A DNA stretch of 64,000 bases from Limnobacter olei (GCF_029087225.1 NZ_JARFJD010000009.1:124001-188000), one strand, 5' to 3'; shown: positions 12,120 through 22,588, numbered from the stretch's first letter. Made by a program: numbers and translations. Notes: generated by a model not told the origin, from the letters alone.

Positions 12120-13277
12120 ATGGAATTGAATAAGACAACCCCTTTCAAGCTGTTGCTGATCGCAGCGGCCGTATCCACTGCCGCAGGCTGCGCCTCTTAC
12201 AAAGAGGCTGTGGAAGGACAGAAAACGGCTTACCGCACTGCCGAAAAGCGCGAGCAGGGCCTTGAGGTGCCGCCAGATCTGACTGCCCAGTCTGCAGATG
12301 AGCAATTCCTGATTCCCGGTGAGTCCGGTTCTGGTTCGGTGTCCGCCTCCTCGTTCTACAGCGGCGGGGGTACTCGACCTGCGGGTGCACGCCAGCCAGC
12401 ACAGGCTGAGCCGGTTTTGGTTTCCTCCGATGATGTAAAAATCAAACGTGTGGGTAACTTGCGCTCTCTGGAAGTGAAAATGCCACCCGAGCAATTGTGG
12501 CCGAAATTGCGCGAATTCTGGAAAGACACCGGGTTTGAACTGGCCGTGGATGATCCAAAAATTGGGTTGATGGAAACCAATTGGGCTGAAAACCGTGCAA
12601 ATATCCCACTGGATGGTTTGCGTAAGGTAATCGGTACCGTATTTGACGGCATTTACTCCAGTAATACCCGAGATCGTTACCGCACCCGTGTAGAACCTAT
12701 TGAGGGCGGTGTTGAAATTTTCGTGACTCACCGCGGCATGGAAGAAAACTACACTGATCAGTCTCAATCAAATCTGATTTGGATGAATCGTCCATCTGAT
12801 CCCGAACTTGAAGCTGAAATGCTGAATCGTTTGATGGCGAAGCTGACTGGTGATGAGAAGGCTGCTGTCGCAGCGGGTCGCCCAGTGGGGCAAGAGCTCA
12901 TTTCGGTTCAGAAAAAGCCTGAGGGCACAGCAATTATTTTGGCTGAAGACTTTCCCTTGGCCTGGCGCCGTGTAGGTTTTGGACTGGACCGCGCTGGCTT
13001 TATTGTCGAAGACCGTGACCGTTCCAATGGTGTGTATTACGTGAAATACATTCCTGATTCTGCTTCGGCTGAAGGCGAGAAAACAGGTTTCTTTGGAAAG
13101 ATTTTCGGCGGTGCTTCGAATAACAAATCCCTGAAAGCGGATCAACGTTTCCAGGTGGTAGTGGCGCCGGAGGGCGACAAGGCAACCACAGTCAAATTTA
13201 CCTCCGAACGCGGTGCGGCAGTGGATCCCGCAATTTCAGAAGAAGCTGCGACCAAGCTGGCCGGAAAACTCCGGTAA
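12120..13277 (+). CDS. bamC: Outer-membrane assembly lipoprotein BamC
   Basis: BamC is an accessory lipoprotein of the BAM complex that inserts outer-membrane proteins. The N-terminus is a lipoprotein signal with lipobox AAGC around residue 22. An unstructured stretch containing VPPDLTAQ follows (the segment that contacts BamD), and then two helix-grip domains. The start is the ATG at 12120; a GTG nine bases upstream is the alternative. At 385 residues it is slightly longer than the E. coli protein. Confidence 0.93.
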   Translation: MELNKTTPFKLLLIAAAVSTAAGCASYKEAVEGQKTAYRTAEKREQGLEVPPDLTAQSADEQFLIPGESGSGSVSASSFYSGGGTRPAGARQPAQAEPVLVSSDDVKIKRVGNLRSLEVKMPPEQLWPKLREFWKDTGFELAVDDPKIGLMETNWAENRANIPLDGLRKVIGTVFDGIYSSNTRDRYRTRVEPIEGGVEIFVTHRGMEENYTDQSQSNLIWMNRPSDPELEAEMLNRLMAKLTGDEKAAVAAGRPVGQELISVQKKPEGTAIILAEDFPLAWRRVGFGLDRAGFIVEDRDRSNGVYYVKYIPDSASAEGEKTGFFGKIFGGASNNKSLKADQRFQVVVAPEGDKATTVKFTSERGAAVDPAISEEAATKLAGKLR

Positions 13278-13282
13278 TTGGT

Positions 13283-14101
13283 GTGCGTTTTGCGAGTTTG
13301 GGCAGTGGCAGTGAAGGCAACAGTTGGCTGTTTGAATGCAGGCTGACTGACGCACCAACGCGCTTAATGGTGGATTGCGGTTTTGCTGTGAAGGAAACCG
13401 TTGGCCGCCTGGAGCGAGTTGGGCTCACTCCGGAAAATGTGGATGCGATTGTGGTTACTCACGAGCATGGGGATCACATAGGCGGTGTATTCAAATTCAG
13501 CCGAAAGTTTGGTACACCTGTGTACTTGACGCACGGTACCTGGCGCGCGGCCTTGCGGTCTAAATTGACGGACGAAGATTACCTGCGTTCAGGCAGGGTG
13601 GTGTTAATCGAGAGCCATGCAGCATTCAACGTCAAGAACCTGACTTTGCATCCCTTTCCCGTGCCCCATGACGCTGCTGAACCCATTCAAATGTTGATTG
13701 AGTCAAGGTCGGGCTTTGTCACTGGCATTCTGACCGATTGTGGCAGTGCTACGCCGCATTTGATCAGCATGTTGAACAGGGCACATGCCTTGATTCTCGA
13801 ATCCAACCACTGCCCCGAGATGCTGTCCAATTCGCCTTATCCACCCAGCCTGAAAAAAAGGGTAGGAGGCGATTATGGCCACCTCAGCAATCAAGTCGCC
13901 TGCGATATTCTTCGGAAGCTCGATTCTGGAAACTTGCAGTTTGTGGTGGCAGCGCATTTAAGCCAAACCACGAATTGTCCCAAGGTGGTTCAACAAATGT
14001 GGGCGGAGGTACTAACACCGCGAGGAATCGCGTTTGATATCGCCTGCCAAACCGAGGGTTTTGCCTGGATCAGCCTTGATTCGCAGCAAGTAACTGCCTG
14101 A
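13283..14101 (+). CDS. MBL-fold metallo-hydrolase (YycJ/WalJ-like)
   Basis: A metallo-beta-lactamase-fold hydrolase, 272 residues, with the zinc motif THEHGDH and a later LESNHCPEML segment. It resembles the YycJ/WalJ group, which has been linked to nuclease activity and cell-wall coordination. It begins with GTG at 13283, five bases after the bamC stop, with a weak ribosome-binding site, so coupling to bamC is likely. A strong bidirectional terminator follows. Confidence 0.87.
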   Translation: MRFASLGSGSEGNSWLFECRLTDAPTRLMVDCGFAVKETVGRLERVGLTPENVDAIVVTHEHGDHIGGVFKFSRKFGTPVYLTHGTWRAALRSKLTDEDYLRSGRVVLIESHAAFNVKNLTLHPFPVPHDAAEPIQMLIESRSGFVTGILTDCGSATPHLISMLNRAHALILESNHCPEMLSNSPYPPSLKKRVGGDYGHLSNQVACDILRKLDSGNLQFVVAAHLSQTTNCPKVVQQMWAEVLTPRGIAFDIACQTEGFAWISLDSQQVTA

Positions 14102-14119
14102 TTTTTAGGTGATCCAACA

Positions 14120-14151
14120 AAAAAGCCCCAGATTTTCATCTGGGGCTTTTT
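14120..14151. terminator. Bidirectional rho-independent terminator
   Basis: AAAAAGCCCCAGA (14120-14132), loop TTTTCA, TCTGGGGCTTTTT (14139-14151): a perfect stem with A- and T-runs, so it can work on both strands. It separates the MBL-fold gene (plus) from the lipoprotein gene (minus). Confidence 0.92.
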
Positions 14152-14182
14152 AGTTTCAATTGCTTTTACAAGCGAATTGAAT

Positions 14183-14404
14183 TTACTTCTTTTCTTCAGC
14201 AGGAGCAGCGGCTGGATCAACAGGAGCTGGTTCAGCGGCAGGTGCTGGTTCAGCAGCAGGTGCTGCTGGCTCAGCTGCAGGAGCTGCTGGAGCTTGTTCA
14301 GTTACAGCAGGAGCTGCTGGTTCAACTGGAGCTGCTTCTTCTTTCTTGCCACAAGCGGCCAATGCTACTGCAAACAAAGATGCGATCAAAATTGAGTTTT
14401 TCAT
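14183..14404 (-). CDS. Small Ala/Pro/Glu-rich lipoprotein
   Basis: A 73-residue predicted lipoprotein. It has a short lipoprotein signal ending in the lipobox LAAC. The mature part is almost entirely low-complexity repeats of Ala, Pro and Glu (EPAAPAAEPAP and variants) with a KK end. The start is the ATG at 14404, preceded by AAGGAAT. Its function is unknown; such repeats behave as extended spacers from the membrane. The coding DNA is visibly repetitive (runs of GCWGCT/CCWGCT), so repeat number may vary between strains. Confidence 0.8.
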   Translation of the reverse strand: MKNSILIASLFAVALAACGKKEEAAPVEPAAPAVTEQAPAAPAAEPAAPAAEPAPAAEPAPVDPAAAPAEEKK

Positions 14405-14430
14405 GTTTATTCCTTTTGGGGTCACGAACT

Positions 14431-14455
14431 AGACGCCGATTCAAGCGTCTTTTTT
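14431..14455 (+). other. Terminator-like hairpin in the lipoprotein leader region
   Basis: AGACGC (14431-14436), an 8-nt loop, GCGTCT (14445-14450) and a following T-run form a terminator-like structure on the plus strand. No plus-strand gene lies upstream to need it. On the minus strand it sits about 27 nt before the lipoprotein ATG, so it could be a leader hairpin or end an antisense RNA. Confidence 0.35.
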
Positions 14456-14537
14456 AGAGCAAATAGGCTCACAAGAGAACCCAGAATCACCCATTTTCCT
14501 GCTGGGTGTTCAAGCACTCAAGCGGAAAACTCTGCAA

Positions 14538-14565
14538 ATTCTATCGAATAGCCTGTCAAATTCAA
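14538..14565 (-). promoter_or_regulatory. Candidate promoter for the small lipoprotein
   Basis: On the minus strand, TTGAAT (14560-14565) and TAGAAT (14538-14543) are separated by 16 bp. That gives a sigma-70-like promoter with a leader of about 130 nt. The 14405-14642 gap otherwise shows only AT-rich sequence and the hairpin at 14431-14455. Confidence 0.35.
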
Positions 14566-14642
14566 GTCATTGTTTCGACCTTATTTTCGAAGCAAAATTC
14601 TATTGACTTTGCTGAGTCGTTTCAAATTCTAAATGAAATTAA

Positions 14643-15794
14643 TCACATTAGGGTTTCTACCCAACCGGCTTTTGCAAAACCAATTAAAAAATACTGAAAT
14701 TCAGGATTTTTTAAAGCTTCTGCAGCGTCGATTGGCTCCATTTCACGCTGGTTTGCGAGCATTTGCAGCTGTTTAACGGTAAGGGCACTGGTCGGGTTGA
14801 CAGTATCGCCATTGATGTAAAAATCGGCGTCTTTGAACAACATTTTAGTTTTCATGCTTAATGCAACGCCACGCTCTCCAAGAACACTAATTATTTCGTG
14901 TATTTCCTGATCTTCGGTGTTGTTTACAAAATACACATGTGGCTTGGGTTCTGTGAGCAAAATCCCCATGCTGCGCTGGATTTGAGGCGATTTCGCTGAA
15001 AATTGCCGAATCAAATTAAATCCAAAATTCAGCAAATCGTCAGGAATTTCTGCGGGGTTTTTCTGTAACCCTCGGGCGGGGTCAGAAAACAGTGTTTGAG
15101 TCATGCCTGGATCTTGATCAATTTGATCGGCCATGTCGCGCAATATGCCACTGAGAACCTCGGCCTGCGTGGGCGCCCTGAAGCCAATGCTCAGGGTTGA
15201 GCAGGTTCCCTCTGCGATGCCGTCGTGCCCATAGTTCGGGGGCAGGTAAAGCATGTCACCAGGCTCGAGAACAAACTCCTCGGTGGGCTCAAAGTTTTTG
15301 AGAATTTTCAGGGGCATGCCTTCTTCAAGTTCTTTGTTCTGCAAAGGGCCAATTTTCCAGCGCCGTTTGCCATGCATTTGAAGCAGAAAGACATCGTAGG
15401 AGTCATAGTGTGGACCCACGCCCCCCCCATCGCTGGCCAAGCTTAGCATCACGTCGTCAAGGCGTGCATCGGGAATAAAGCGGAACATTTGCAGCAGGTC
15501 ATAAGCTTCGGGCAGGTGGTGGTCAATGCCCTGGATCAGCACAGTCCATGCTTTTTTCTTCATCGAGGGCAGCGCATCAAACGGGCCGTGTTCAAGTGTC
15601 CAGCCTGCTTTGCTGTGTTGTATCAATCGGCTTTCAATGTCTTCATCGGATGCCATCTCGGCGATGGTGTCGAAATCGCACAGTGGTTCGAAATTCGGAA
15701 ATGCCTGACGAAACAAAAATGGCTTGATGTGCCAATGCTCGGTCATGAATTGTTCCACCGGGAGGTTTGCGATGTGGGTGAGGGGTTTGATCAT
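14643..15794 (-). CDS. Cupin/JmjC-type ribosomal protein hydroxylase (RoxA/YcfD-like)
   Basis: A 383-residue 2-oxoglutarate/iron oxygenase of the YcfD/RoxA family; the E. coli enzyme hydroxylates an arginine of ribosomal protein L16. The iron-binding HxD is in GPHYDSYDVF. The N-terminus (FMTEHWHIKPFLFRQAFPNF) matches the family. The coding strand has a run of eight G (plus-strand C8 at about 15421-15428) just before the HxD motif, which could be prone to slippage. It is divergent from the SlyD-like gene. Confidence 0.88.
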   Translation of the reverse strand: MIKPLTHIANLPVEQFMTEHWHIKPFLFRQAFPNFEPLCDFDTIAEMASDEDIESRLIQHSKAGWTLEHGPFDALPSMKKKAWTVLIQGIDHHLPEAYDLLQMFRFIPDARLDDVMLSLASDGGGVGPHYDSYDVFLLQMHGKRRWKIGPLQNKELEEGMPLKILKNFEPTEEFVLEPGDMLYLPPNYGHDGIAEGTCSTLSIGFRAPTQAEVLSGILRDMADQIDQDPGMTQTLFSDPARGLQKNPAEIPDDLLNFGFNLIRQFSAKSPQIQRSMGILLTEPKPHVYFVNNTEDQEIHEIISVLGERGVALSMKTKMLFKDADFYINGDTVNPTSALTVKQLQMLANQREMEPIDAAEALKNPEFQYFLIGFAKAGWVETLM

Positions 15795-15895
15795 CTGAAG
15801 GGGGCTTTATTTGGGTGATTTATCGATTACGGGTATCATAGGCCACCTTAAAAGACTGCCCACTGTTCGGGCGCTGATTTCTGGAGTTATGTACG

Positions 15896-16444
15896 ATGAT
15901 TGTTGAGCACGGCACGGTGGTTACCCTTGATTTTGAGCTGCGTGATGCGCAGGGTGAACTGATTCAGGAACACGGTGGCGAGCCGATCATTTACCTGCAT
16001 GGCAGTGAGAATGAGGTGTTTCCGAAGCTACAAGAGGCAGTGGAAGGCAAGGTGATTGGCGATGAAGTGTTCGTTCAACTCGAGCCAGAGGATGCCTTCG
16101 GAGATTTTGACCCCGAATTGATGCGGGTAGAAGATGCGGACAGTTTTGCTGAAGACCTTGAAATAGGTATGCAACTGGAGGAGGTTCCCGTTGAAGATGA
16201 AAACGAGCCTGACCTGCAAGCTGACGAGGAAAACACTGGTTTTGGTCGGGTTTGGACTGTGACTGACATTGCCGAAGGCAAAGTGGTGCTGGATGGCAAC
16301 CACCCGTTCGCGGGCATGGCCTTGCGCTATCACCTGAAGGTGCTGGATATTCGTGCTGCCAATGAGGAAGAAAAAGCGCAAGGTGCTGCGGCGCAATCGC
16401 TGTTCAGCATTGCCCCCAACCCGGATGCACGCAAACTGAATTAA
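15896..16444 (+). CDS. FKBP-type peptidyl-prolyl isomerase (SlyD-like)
   Basis: A 182-residue FKBP-type prolyl isomerase of the SlyD/FkpB group. It opens with VEHGTVVTLDFELRDAQGELI, has the insert-in-flap chaperone region (PEDAFGDFDPEL) and closes with NHPFAGMALRYHLKVLDI. It is strongly acidic and lacks the His/Cys-rich metal tail of E. coli SlyD. The 101-bp gap to the divergent roxA-like gene holds both promoters, but I could not place boxes with confidence. Confidence 0.9.
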   Translation: MIVEHGTVVTLDFELRDAQGELIQEHGGEPIIYLHGSENEVFPKLQEAVEGKVIGDEVFVQLEPEDAFGDFDPELMRVEDADSFAEDLEIGMQLEEVPVEDENEPDLQADEENTGFGRVWTVTDIAEGKVVLDGNHPFAGMALRYHLKVLDIRAANEEEKAQGAAAQSLFSIAPNPDARKLN

Positions 16445-16476
16445 CCGTTTGGCCTTGGTTGGGCTTTATTTCAGGT

Positions 16477-17484
16477 TTAATTGTCAGCAGTGGGGCTTGG
16501 CAGCGAAACGCTGCTGGCCTCAAATGGCGTTGCACTGCCTTGTTTCACCTTCACCTGCACCCAAGCATTCATGAAGGGGTGCCCCCAGCCCTCGACCCTG
16601 TAAAACAGTGCATCTGAGCTGGGTGTGCCGCCAAATTGTTTCAGGCTGGGTTTGTCCCATTTAAACCGGTGTGTGTCGCCATGCGCCAGCAGCACGGGTC
16701 GCTGGGTGGTGTCGATGTATTTCACCAGCCTTGTCATGAAAACAGCGTAGCCATTCCGGGATGGGGTGGTGCTAGTACCACCTGAACCATCAATTGGATT
16801 GCCCTGAATGGCGATTACGGTCTCCGTAGGGCGTGTGCTGTCACGTTCAAACAATGCTTCAGCTTCGCTTAGCCATGCGTCAATCGCTTGATCTCGGGCT
16901 TTCAACAATTGCTTTGCTTTTTTTGTGCTGGTTTTTCTGGATTTCGGGTTGAGCAAATCGTTGTTACTACCCGGAATATTCAAACTCACAAAGAGGGTAC
17001 TGCCTTGTGTCCACATCAGGTGTTCAGGGTAGGGTGGACTGGTTTGCTGCCGAATGGGAAAGTTTTTTTTCCCCAGTGAGCGGGGCCGTGAAAATGCCTG
17101 CTGGCGCAAGAAATTAAGGCGTTCCTGGCTGTCGAAATTTCCGTTGGATGGCCTGTGGCAATCGGTCCATTCGTTGTCGCCGGGCACGTATACCAGGGGC
17201 TTCTCGCTTCGCTGAAGTTGCGCAAGGCGACGGTTGATTAATTCATTGGCGCAAGGCTCATTGCCACCTTTGATGTCGCCAACATGCAAAATCCAGTGAA
17301 TATCAGGTTCATTCCCAATATGTTGAATCAGGCTGTCGGTGGCCGGCTCGAAGAAATTGTTGTAGGGCTGATCGCCGATCAGTGCAAAGCTGAAGGTGCC
17401 GTGCTTGGAGCTGGCTTGGGCAGCCGCAACGAAAATGACCAAGGCGGCCGCACAGGCTTGGGTGGCTGCGCGGCGCAGATTCAT
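16477..17484 (-). CDS. Secreted calcineurin-like phosphoesterase
   Basis: A 335-residue protein with an N-terminal signal peptide ([16 protein letters not shown]). The body is a metallophosphoesterase-like fold: [28 protein letters not shown] and a late [10 protein letters not shown] supply the Asp/Asn/His metal ligands. Secretion suggests periplasmic phosphatase or phosphodiesterase activity; the substrate is unknown. Its ATG overlaps the mutS stop (ATGA), so the two are translationally coupled although functionally unrelated. Confidence 0.82.
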   Translation of the reverse strand: MNLRRAATQACAAALVIFVAAAQASSKHGTFSFALIGDQPYNNFFEPATDSLIQHIGNEPDIHWILHVGDIKGGNEPCANELINRRLAQLQRSEKPLVYVPGDNEWTDCHRPSNGNFDSQERLNFLRQQAFSRPRSLGKKNFPIRQQTSPPYPEHLMWTQGSTLFVSLNIPGSNNDLLNPKSRKTSTKKAKQLLKARDQAIDAWLSEAEALFERDSTRPTETVIAIQGNPIDGSGGTSTTPSRNGYAVFMTRLVKYIDTTQRPVLLAHGDTHRFKWDKPSLKQFGGTPSSDALFYRVEGWGHPFMNAWVQVKVKQGSATPFEASSVSLPSPTADN

Positions 17485-20108
17485 GTTTGCAGGCCCTTTA
17501 GCTGAAAGATTAACTGCAATGCTTCACGCGGGCTGAGTTCATCGGGATCAATCTCGTTGAGTTTTTCGAGAATCAGGTTCACGTGCTGCGCACTGGCTGG
17601 CTGTTCAACCGCATCCTGAGTTGGCAGGTCGAACAAATCGACTTGGGCGTTCATGGCGCGTTTTTCAGCTTCCAGTTGGTCCAGTCGTTTTTGTGCGTTT
17701 TTCACTACCAGGGCAGGCAAGCCCGCCAGCTTGGCCACTTGCAGGCCATAACTTTGGCTGGCCGGCCCCGCTTCAATGCGATGTAAAAACACCAGTTTGC
17801 CCTGGTGTTCGGTGGCCGACAAATGCACATTGAACACGCAATCCAGTTCATTACCTAATGCCGTGATTTCGAAGTAATGCGTGGCGAACAGTGTTAAACA
17901 TTTGTTGGTGTTGGCCAGGCGTTTTGCAATTTCCCAGGCCAGGGACAAACCATCGAAAGTTGAGGTGCCTCGCCCGATCTCATCCATGATGACCAGGCTG
18001 TGGGGCGTCGCCTGCCGAACAATAGTGGCGGCCTCAGTCATTTCCACCATGAAGGTGGAACGGCCACCAGCCAGGTCATCGGATGCACCAATGCGCGTAA
18101 AAATTCGATCGAGCACGCCAATTTGTGCACTGGCCGCTGGCACGAAACTGCCCATGTGCGCCAGCAATGCAATGAGCGCGGTTTGTCGCATGTAGGTGCT
18201 TTTGCCGCCCATGTTGGGGCCGGTGATTAGTGCCATGTGTTTGCCGGGGTGCAAGGCGCAATCATTCGGTGTGAATTGCTCCACCTGCACTTCGAGCACC
18301 GGGTGGCGACCTTGCTGAATGTTCAGCAGCGCGTGAGGTACCATTTGTGGGCGCACCCAATTGGCCTCAAAAGCCACAATGGCCAGCGCCGCCAAGGCAT
18401 CAAGTTCAGACAATTCCCGCGCGCAGCGTTGCAGAAACGGGGTGAACTGACCCAGCCACACCATCAGGTTTTCATAGATTACTTTTTCAAGGTTCAGGGC
18501 CTTGTCTTTCGCGGACAGCGCTTTTTCCTCGAAGGCTTTCAGTTCTTCAGTGATATAGCGTTCGGCATTTTTCATTGTTTGCCGGCGAATGTAGTGTGCG
18601 GGCACTTTGTCGGCCTGCGCACTGCTGACCTCGATGTAAAAGCCATGCACCCGGTTGAATTCGACTTTCAGATTGGCGATGCCGGTGGCCTCACGTTCTT
18701 GTTTTTCCAGTTCAATCAAAAACTGTCCGCTGCCGGTTTGAATGTTTCGCAATTCGTCCAGCTCAGTGTGGTAACCATCGGCAATCACGCCGCCGTCACG
18801 AATCAGTACTGGTGGGTTTTCGGCCAAGGCCAGCATCAATTCAGCCAGCAGTTCGGGTGGTGCCTGAAAGGCCTGCTGCGCTGTTTCAAATGCGCTGTCG
18901 CCAAAGTGGGCAATGAGTTGTTCCACTTGGGGCAGCGATTGAAGGCTTTCCCGCAGGGCCAGCAAATCGCGAGGCTTCGCGGTTTGCATGGCCACGCGAC
19001 TGCTGATGCGCTCAATATCGGCCATTGCCCGCAATGTTTTAACCAGATTGAAGCAGACAGGTTCTGGCGCCTGGCCCAAGGTGGCAAGCAGGTGCTGTAT
19101 TTTGTTTTGTCGTGCTTCAATGGTGGCCAGGTTGCGCAAAGGTTCCAATAGCCATTGACGCAAGCGCCTGGCACCCATACCGCTACCGGTGCGGTTGATG
19201 CGCGAGAACAGGGTGGGTGCAGGCTCGCCGCGCAAAGTTTCGGTCAGTTCCAAGTTGCGGCGTGCGGCCTCGTCGAGCACGAGAAAATCTTGCTCATGTT
19301 CAACCTGAATGTCCGATACATGCTTGAAGTTTTCAATGCTAAGGTGCGTTTCCTTTGCATATTGCAACGCGGCGCCCATGGCGGGCACGGCCAGTTTGGC
19401 GTTGTGCAATTCTAGGCTTGCCAGGTTGGTTGCTTGCAGCACGGTTTGGAGATGCGTCTGGGCGAAACCTGCGTCAAAGTGCCAAGCGGGGCGCTCGATG
19501 CAGCCGGTTATTTGGCTGTGTTGTGCCCATGTTCGGTTGTTTACAAGCACTTCGGCTGCGTTGAACCGGCTTAAGTGTGCTGCCAGTGAGCCTGAATCGC
19601 ATTCCAGCAAACGAATTGAACCCGCAGACAGTGCCAGACAAGCCACCCCCCAATATTTTCCGTCCTCAGAGAACAGGCTGAGCAGAGTCTTGTTCTCTTG
19701 GTCAGGCAGCAAAGTGGATTCGGTCAGTGTGCCTGGCGTAACCACCCGCGCCACTTTGCGTTCCATGGGGCCTTTTGTCAGGCCAGGCGTTCCCACCTGC
19801 TCGCAAATGGCCACTGAATGGCCCAGCGCCACCAGTTTGGCGAGGTATTGATCAGCCGCATGGAAAGGGACCCCCGCCATGGGAATTGGTTGGCCGGCCG
19901 ATTGACCACGGTGGGTGAGGGTAATTCTGAGAAGCTGTGCAGCCAGTTGGGCATCGTCGAAAAACAGCTCGTAAAAATCGCCCATGCGATAAAAGAGCAG
20001 CTTGTCGGGGTACTCGGATTTCAGCGTGAGGTACTGCTGCATCATTGGCGTGTGGCTTTCAAACGCCTGTGATGCGGCCTGGTTATTTGTACTCGCTTGT
20101 TTGCTCAA
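17481..20108 (-). CDS. mutS: DNA mismatch repair protein MutS
   Basis: MutS recognises mismatches and starts methyl-directed repair. The mismatch-contacting FYE motif is present near the N-terminus ([10 protein letters not shown]) after [11 protein letters not shown]. The C-terminal ABC-type ATPase has Walker [10 protein letters not shown] and signature region MVEMTEAA, then [14 protein letters not shown]. At 875 residues it is a full-length MutS1. It has a 17-bp gap to suhB upstream on the other side and a 4-bp overlap with the phosphoesterase gene. Confidence 0.99.
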   Translation of the reverse strand: MSKQASTNNQAASQAFESHTPMMQQYLTLKSEYPDKLLFYRMGDFYELFFDDAQLAAQLLRITLTHRGQSAGQPIPMAGVPFHAADQYLAKLVALGHSVAICEQVGTPGLTKGPMERKVARVVTPGTLTESTLLPDQENKTLLSLFSEDGKYWGVACLALSAGSIRLLECDSGSLAAHLSRFNAAEVLVNNRTWAQHSQITGCIERPAWHFDAGFAQTHLQTVLQATNLASLELHNAKLAVPAMGAALQYAKETHLSIENFKHVSDIQVEHEQDFLVLDEAARRNLELTETLRGEPAPTLFSRINRTGSGMGARRLRQWLLEPLRNLATIEARQNKIQHLLATLGQAPEPVCFNLVKTLRAMADIERISSRVAMQTAKPRDLLALRESLQSLPQVEQLIAHFGDSAFETAQQAFQAPPELLAELMLALAENPPVLIRDGGVIADGYHTELDELRNIQTGSGQFLIELEKQEREATGIANLKVEFNRVHGFYIEVSSAQADKVPAHYIRRQTMKNAERYITEELKAFEEKALSAKDKALNLEKVIYENLMVWLGQFTPFLQRCARELSELDALAALAIVAFEANWVRPQMVPHALLNIQQGRHPVLEVQVEQFTPNDCALHPGKHMALITGPNMGGKSTYMRQTALIALLAHMGSFVPAASAQIGVLDRIFTRIGASDDLAGGRSTFMVEMTEAATIVRQATPHSLVIMDEIGRGTSTFDGLSLAWEIAKRLANTNKCLTLFATHYFEITALGNELDCVFNVHLSATEHQGKLVFLHRIEAGPASQSYGLQVAKLAGLPALVVKNAQKRLDQLEAEKRAMNAQVDLFDLPTQDAVEQPASAQHVNLILEKLNEIDPDELSPREALQLIFQLKGLQT

Positions 20109-20125
20109 CTGGGTCCCTGTTTGTA

Positions 20126-20893
20126 TTATTTGAAGCTAAGCAGGTATTGAAGGGCTTTTGGGTTGCCGGCTACCGCATCACCTGTGGTCATGAAGGTGTC
20201 ATTGCCTTGGGGGTCGGTGATCAAGCCGCCTGCCTCGGAAACAAGCAAAACGCCTGTTGCCAAATCCCAGGGCTTCAAGCCAAAACACATGTAGCCATCC
20301 AGGCGACCACAGGCCACGTAGGCCAAATCGAGAACGGCTGAACCGGATTTGCGAATGCCGGCAGTGCTTTCAGTCAGTGCCAGCATTTTGCGTTTGACGC
20401 CCAGCGAGCCTTCATTCTGACCACTTGGGAATGCAAAACCAACCAGAAATTCATTGGGTTTGCTGCGTTTTGAAACCCGGATTCGACGGTTGTTTAAAAA
20501 CGCACCTTCGCCCTTGGAGGCAGTGAACAGATCGTTGGTGGCTGGGTTGTAAACAACTGCCTGTTGCACATGGCCGTTGACGCGCAACGCAATTGAAATG
20601 GCGTAATGCGGGTAGCCGTGAATGAAGTTGGCAGTGCCATCAATCGGGTCGATGACCCACTCGTAGTCGGATTTTCCAGAGGCACCGCTTTCCTCGGCTA
20701 GAATGGCGTGATCGGGAAAGGCTTGCTTGAGCACGTCAATAATGGCACTTTCAGCGGCTTGATCGGTTTCAGTGACGAAATCGTTGGGCCCTTTGACGCC
20801 GATTTTTACCTGATCGAGGTCAAGCTCCGCTCGGTTGATGATTTTTCCTGCAGCGCGAGCGGCTTTCACCGCCACGTTCAACATCGGATGCAT
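20126..20893 (-). CDS. suhB: Inositol-1-monophosphatase family protein SuhB
   Basis: A 255-residue inositol monophosphatase family enzyme, the SuhB type that also acts in rRNA transcription antitermination. The metal motif [14 protein letters not shown] is intact, as is the ILAEESG segment and the C-terminal [16 protein letters not shown]. The start is the ATG at 20893 (MHPMLNVAV), preceded by AAAGGAAAG. It is divergent from trmJ, the usual suhB/trmJ arrangement. Confidence 0.95.
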   Translation of the reverse strand: MHPMLNVAVKAARAAGKIINRAELDLDQVKIGVKGPNDFVTETDQAAESAIIDVLKQAFPDHAILAEESGASGKSDYEWVIDPIDGTANFIHGYPHYAISIALRVNGHVQQAVVYNPATNDLFTASKGEGAFLNNRRIRVSKRSKPNEFLVGFAFPSGQNEGSLGVKRKMLALTESTAGIRKSGSAVLDLAYVACGRLDGYMCFGLKPWDLATGVLLVSEAGGLITDPQGNDTFMTTGDAVAGNPKALQYLLSFK

Positions 20894-20936
20894 GGCCTTT
20901 CCTTTCAATTTGAATACGTTTAACCCAACATTATAA

Positions 20937-21746
20937 ATGACCGCAGCCAATTCCCTCGAATCTATTTCAATAGTTCTCGTAAAAACAAGCCATCCGGGCA
21001 ATGTTGGTTCGGTGGCACGCGCCATGAAAACCATGGGTTTAACTGATTTGCGCCTGGTTGAGCCGAAAACGAAGGAAATTTGCAGCGCCGAAGAGGCGAT
21101 TTCACTGGCCAGCGGTGCAGCCGATGTGCTTGAACAGGCCCGTATTTACGACTCTTTGCCCGATGCCTTGTCTGATCGAAGTGTGGCATTTGCTCTGTCT
21201 GCGCGTTTGCGCGATTTGGGCCCAAGTTTGCAAAGCCCGCAGGAGGCTGCGCGAGAAGCATTAAATTTAACGGAAAGTGGCGTGGGCGCAGCTTTTGTGT
21301 TTGGTGCTGAGCGCACGGGTTTAAGCAACGATGAACTGCTGGTGTGCAATCGGCAGGTGACGATTGCCGCCAACCCGGTTTACAGTTCGCTGAACTTGTC
21401 GCAAGCCGTGCAAATTGTGGCCTATGCCTTGCGCACGGAATGGGCGGCTGGTGAATTGGCCGTGGCTGCCGAAGGCTCTCTTGCTGACAGTGTGAGGCAG
21501 GGTGGTAAGCTGGCGACTGTGAAGGCGGTGGCCGATTTACAGGCCCATTGGCTGCAAGCCATGGAGGCGGTTGATTTTATCAATCCCGACAAGCCGAAAA
21601 AGGTGGTGCAGCGCTTGGCACGAATGTTGGCCAAAACGCCTTTGGAGCAAGAAGAGGTGGACATGCTGCGTGGGTTTTTCTCGGACGTGATGCGGGTGGT
21701 GGACAATCGCCTTTATCCGCATGAATTTGAGCGCAAGAAGCCTTGA
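20937..21746 (+). CDS. trmJ: tRNA (cytidine/uridine-32-2'-O)-methyltransferase
   Basis: A SPOUT-class tRNA ribose methyltransferase, 269 residues. The SAM-knot residues are recognisable: SHPGNVGSVARAMKTMG, FVFGAERTGLSNDEL and YSSLNLSQAVQ. TrmJ methylates position 32 of several tRNAs. A helical C-terminal extension carries an LARMLAK stretch. Only 43 bp separate it from divergent suhB. Confidence 0.93.
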   Translation: MTAANSLESISIVLVKTSHPGNVGSVARAMKTMGLTDLRLVEPKTKEICSAEEAISLASGAADVLEQARIYDSLPDALSDRSVAFALSARLRDLGPSLQSPQEAAREALNLTESGVGAAFVFGAERTGLSNDELLVCNRQVTIAANPVYSSLNLSQAVQIVAYALRTEWAAGELAVAAEGSLADSVRQGGKLATVKAVADLQAHWLQAMEAVDFINPDKPKKVVQRLARMLAKTPLEQEEVDMLRGFFSDVMRVVDNRLYPHEFERKKP

Positions 21747-21816
21747 TACAGCCGTGATACACTGCGGCGACCAGCGTTTGACGCATCAATAACAATTGAT
21801 TCAGGGTTTTCCGCGC

Positions 21817-22584
21817 ATGTGGATTCGACTACAAGAAGACATTGACACGATTTTGAAAAAAGACCCGGCAGCCCGAGGGCGTCTTGAGGTTTTTCTGTGC
21901 TATCCCGGTTTGCATGCGCTGATTTGGCATCGCCTGGCTCACAGGGCATGGGCAGCGGGTTTAATCACGCCGGCGCGTTTTTTGTCGCATTTGGGGCGTT
22001 TTTTCACAGGCATTGAAATTCATCCCGGTGCAATCATTGGCAGGCGTGTCTTCATTGACCATGGTATGGGCGTGGTGATCGGTGAAACAGCCGAGATTCA
22101 TGACGATGTGACCATTTACCAAGGCGTTACCTTGGGTGGTACTTCATTGGCCAAGGGCAAGCGACACCCCACGCTTGAAAAGGGCGTGGTAGTTGGGGCT
22201 GGTGCACAGGTTTTGGGGCCATTCACAGTGGGCGAGGGTGCCAAGATAGGGTCAAATGCCGTGGTAACCAAGCCAGTGCCCGCGGGTGCCACGGCGGTGG
22301 GCAACCCGGCACGCATGATTTTGAAAGCTGAAGAACGCGCACCGGGTGAGGAATTGACAGGCGCGGCAAAAACCAAAGAAGAGTTTTTGGCTTATGGTGT
22401 GTCCAAGAATGGTGATGATCCACTGATTAAGGCCATGCATGGTTTGATTGATCAGGCCATTGCCCAGCAGCAACGCATTGAACAGCTTGAAAAACAGCTG
22501 AGCAAAGGCAAATCGGAGCCAGATTGTGGTGACTCCGTGGATTGTGAAGAATTGAAAGCCCTGAACAAACTTGTGGACAACTAG
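21817..22584 (+). CDS. cysE: Serine O-acetyltransferase
   Basis: CysE makes O-acetylserine for cysteine synthesis. The protein has the hexapeptide-repeat left-handed helix ([22 protein letters not shown], then GDDV-type turns). The C-terminal tail beyond it, rich in Gln/Glu/Lys, is longer than in E. coli. The start is the ATG at 21817 ([10 protein letters not shown], 255 residues); a TTG at 21796 is the alternative. The stop is 4 bp from the convergent lpxH stop. Confidence 0.94.
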   Translation: MWIRLQEDIDTILKKDPAARGRLEVFLCYPGLHALIWHRLAHRAWAAGLITPARFLSHLGRFFTGIEIHPGAIIGRRVFIDHGMGVVIGETAEIHDDVTIYQGVTLGGTSLAKGKRHPTLEKGVVVGAGAQVLGPFTVGEGAKIGSNAVVTKPVPAGATAVGNPARMILKAEERAPGEELTGAAKTKEEFLAYGVSKNGDDPLIKAMHGLIDQAIAQQQRIEQLEKQLSKGKSEPDCGDSVDCEELKALNKLVDN

Positions 22585-22588
22585 CCAC

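Noticed and set aside
18237-19151. 304-codon plus-strand open frame opposite mutS
   Set aside because: Antisense shadow of mutS; no recognisable domain or start signal.
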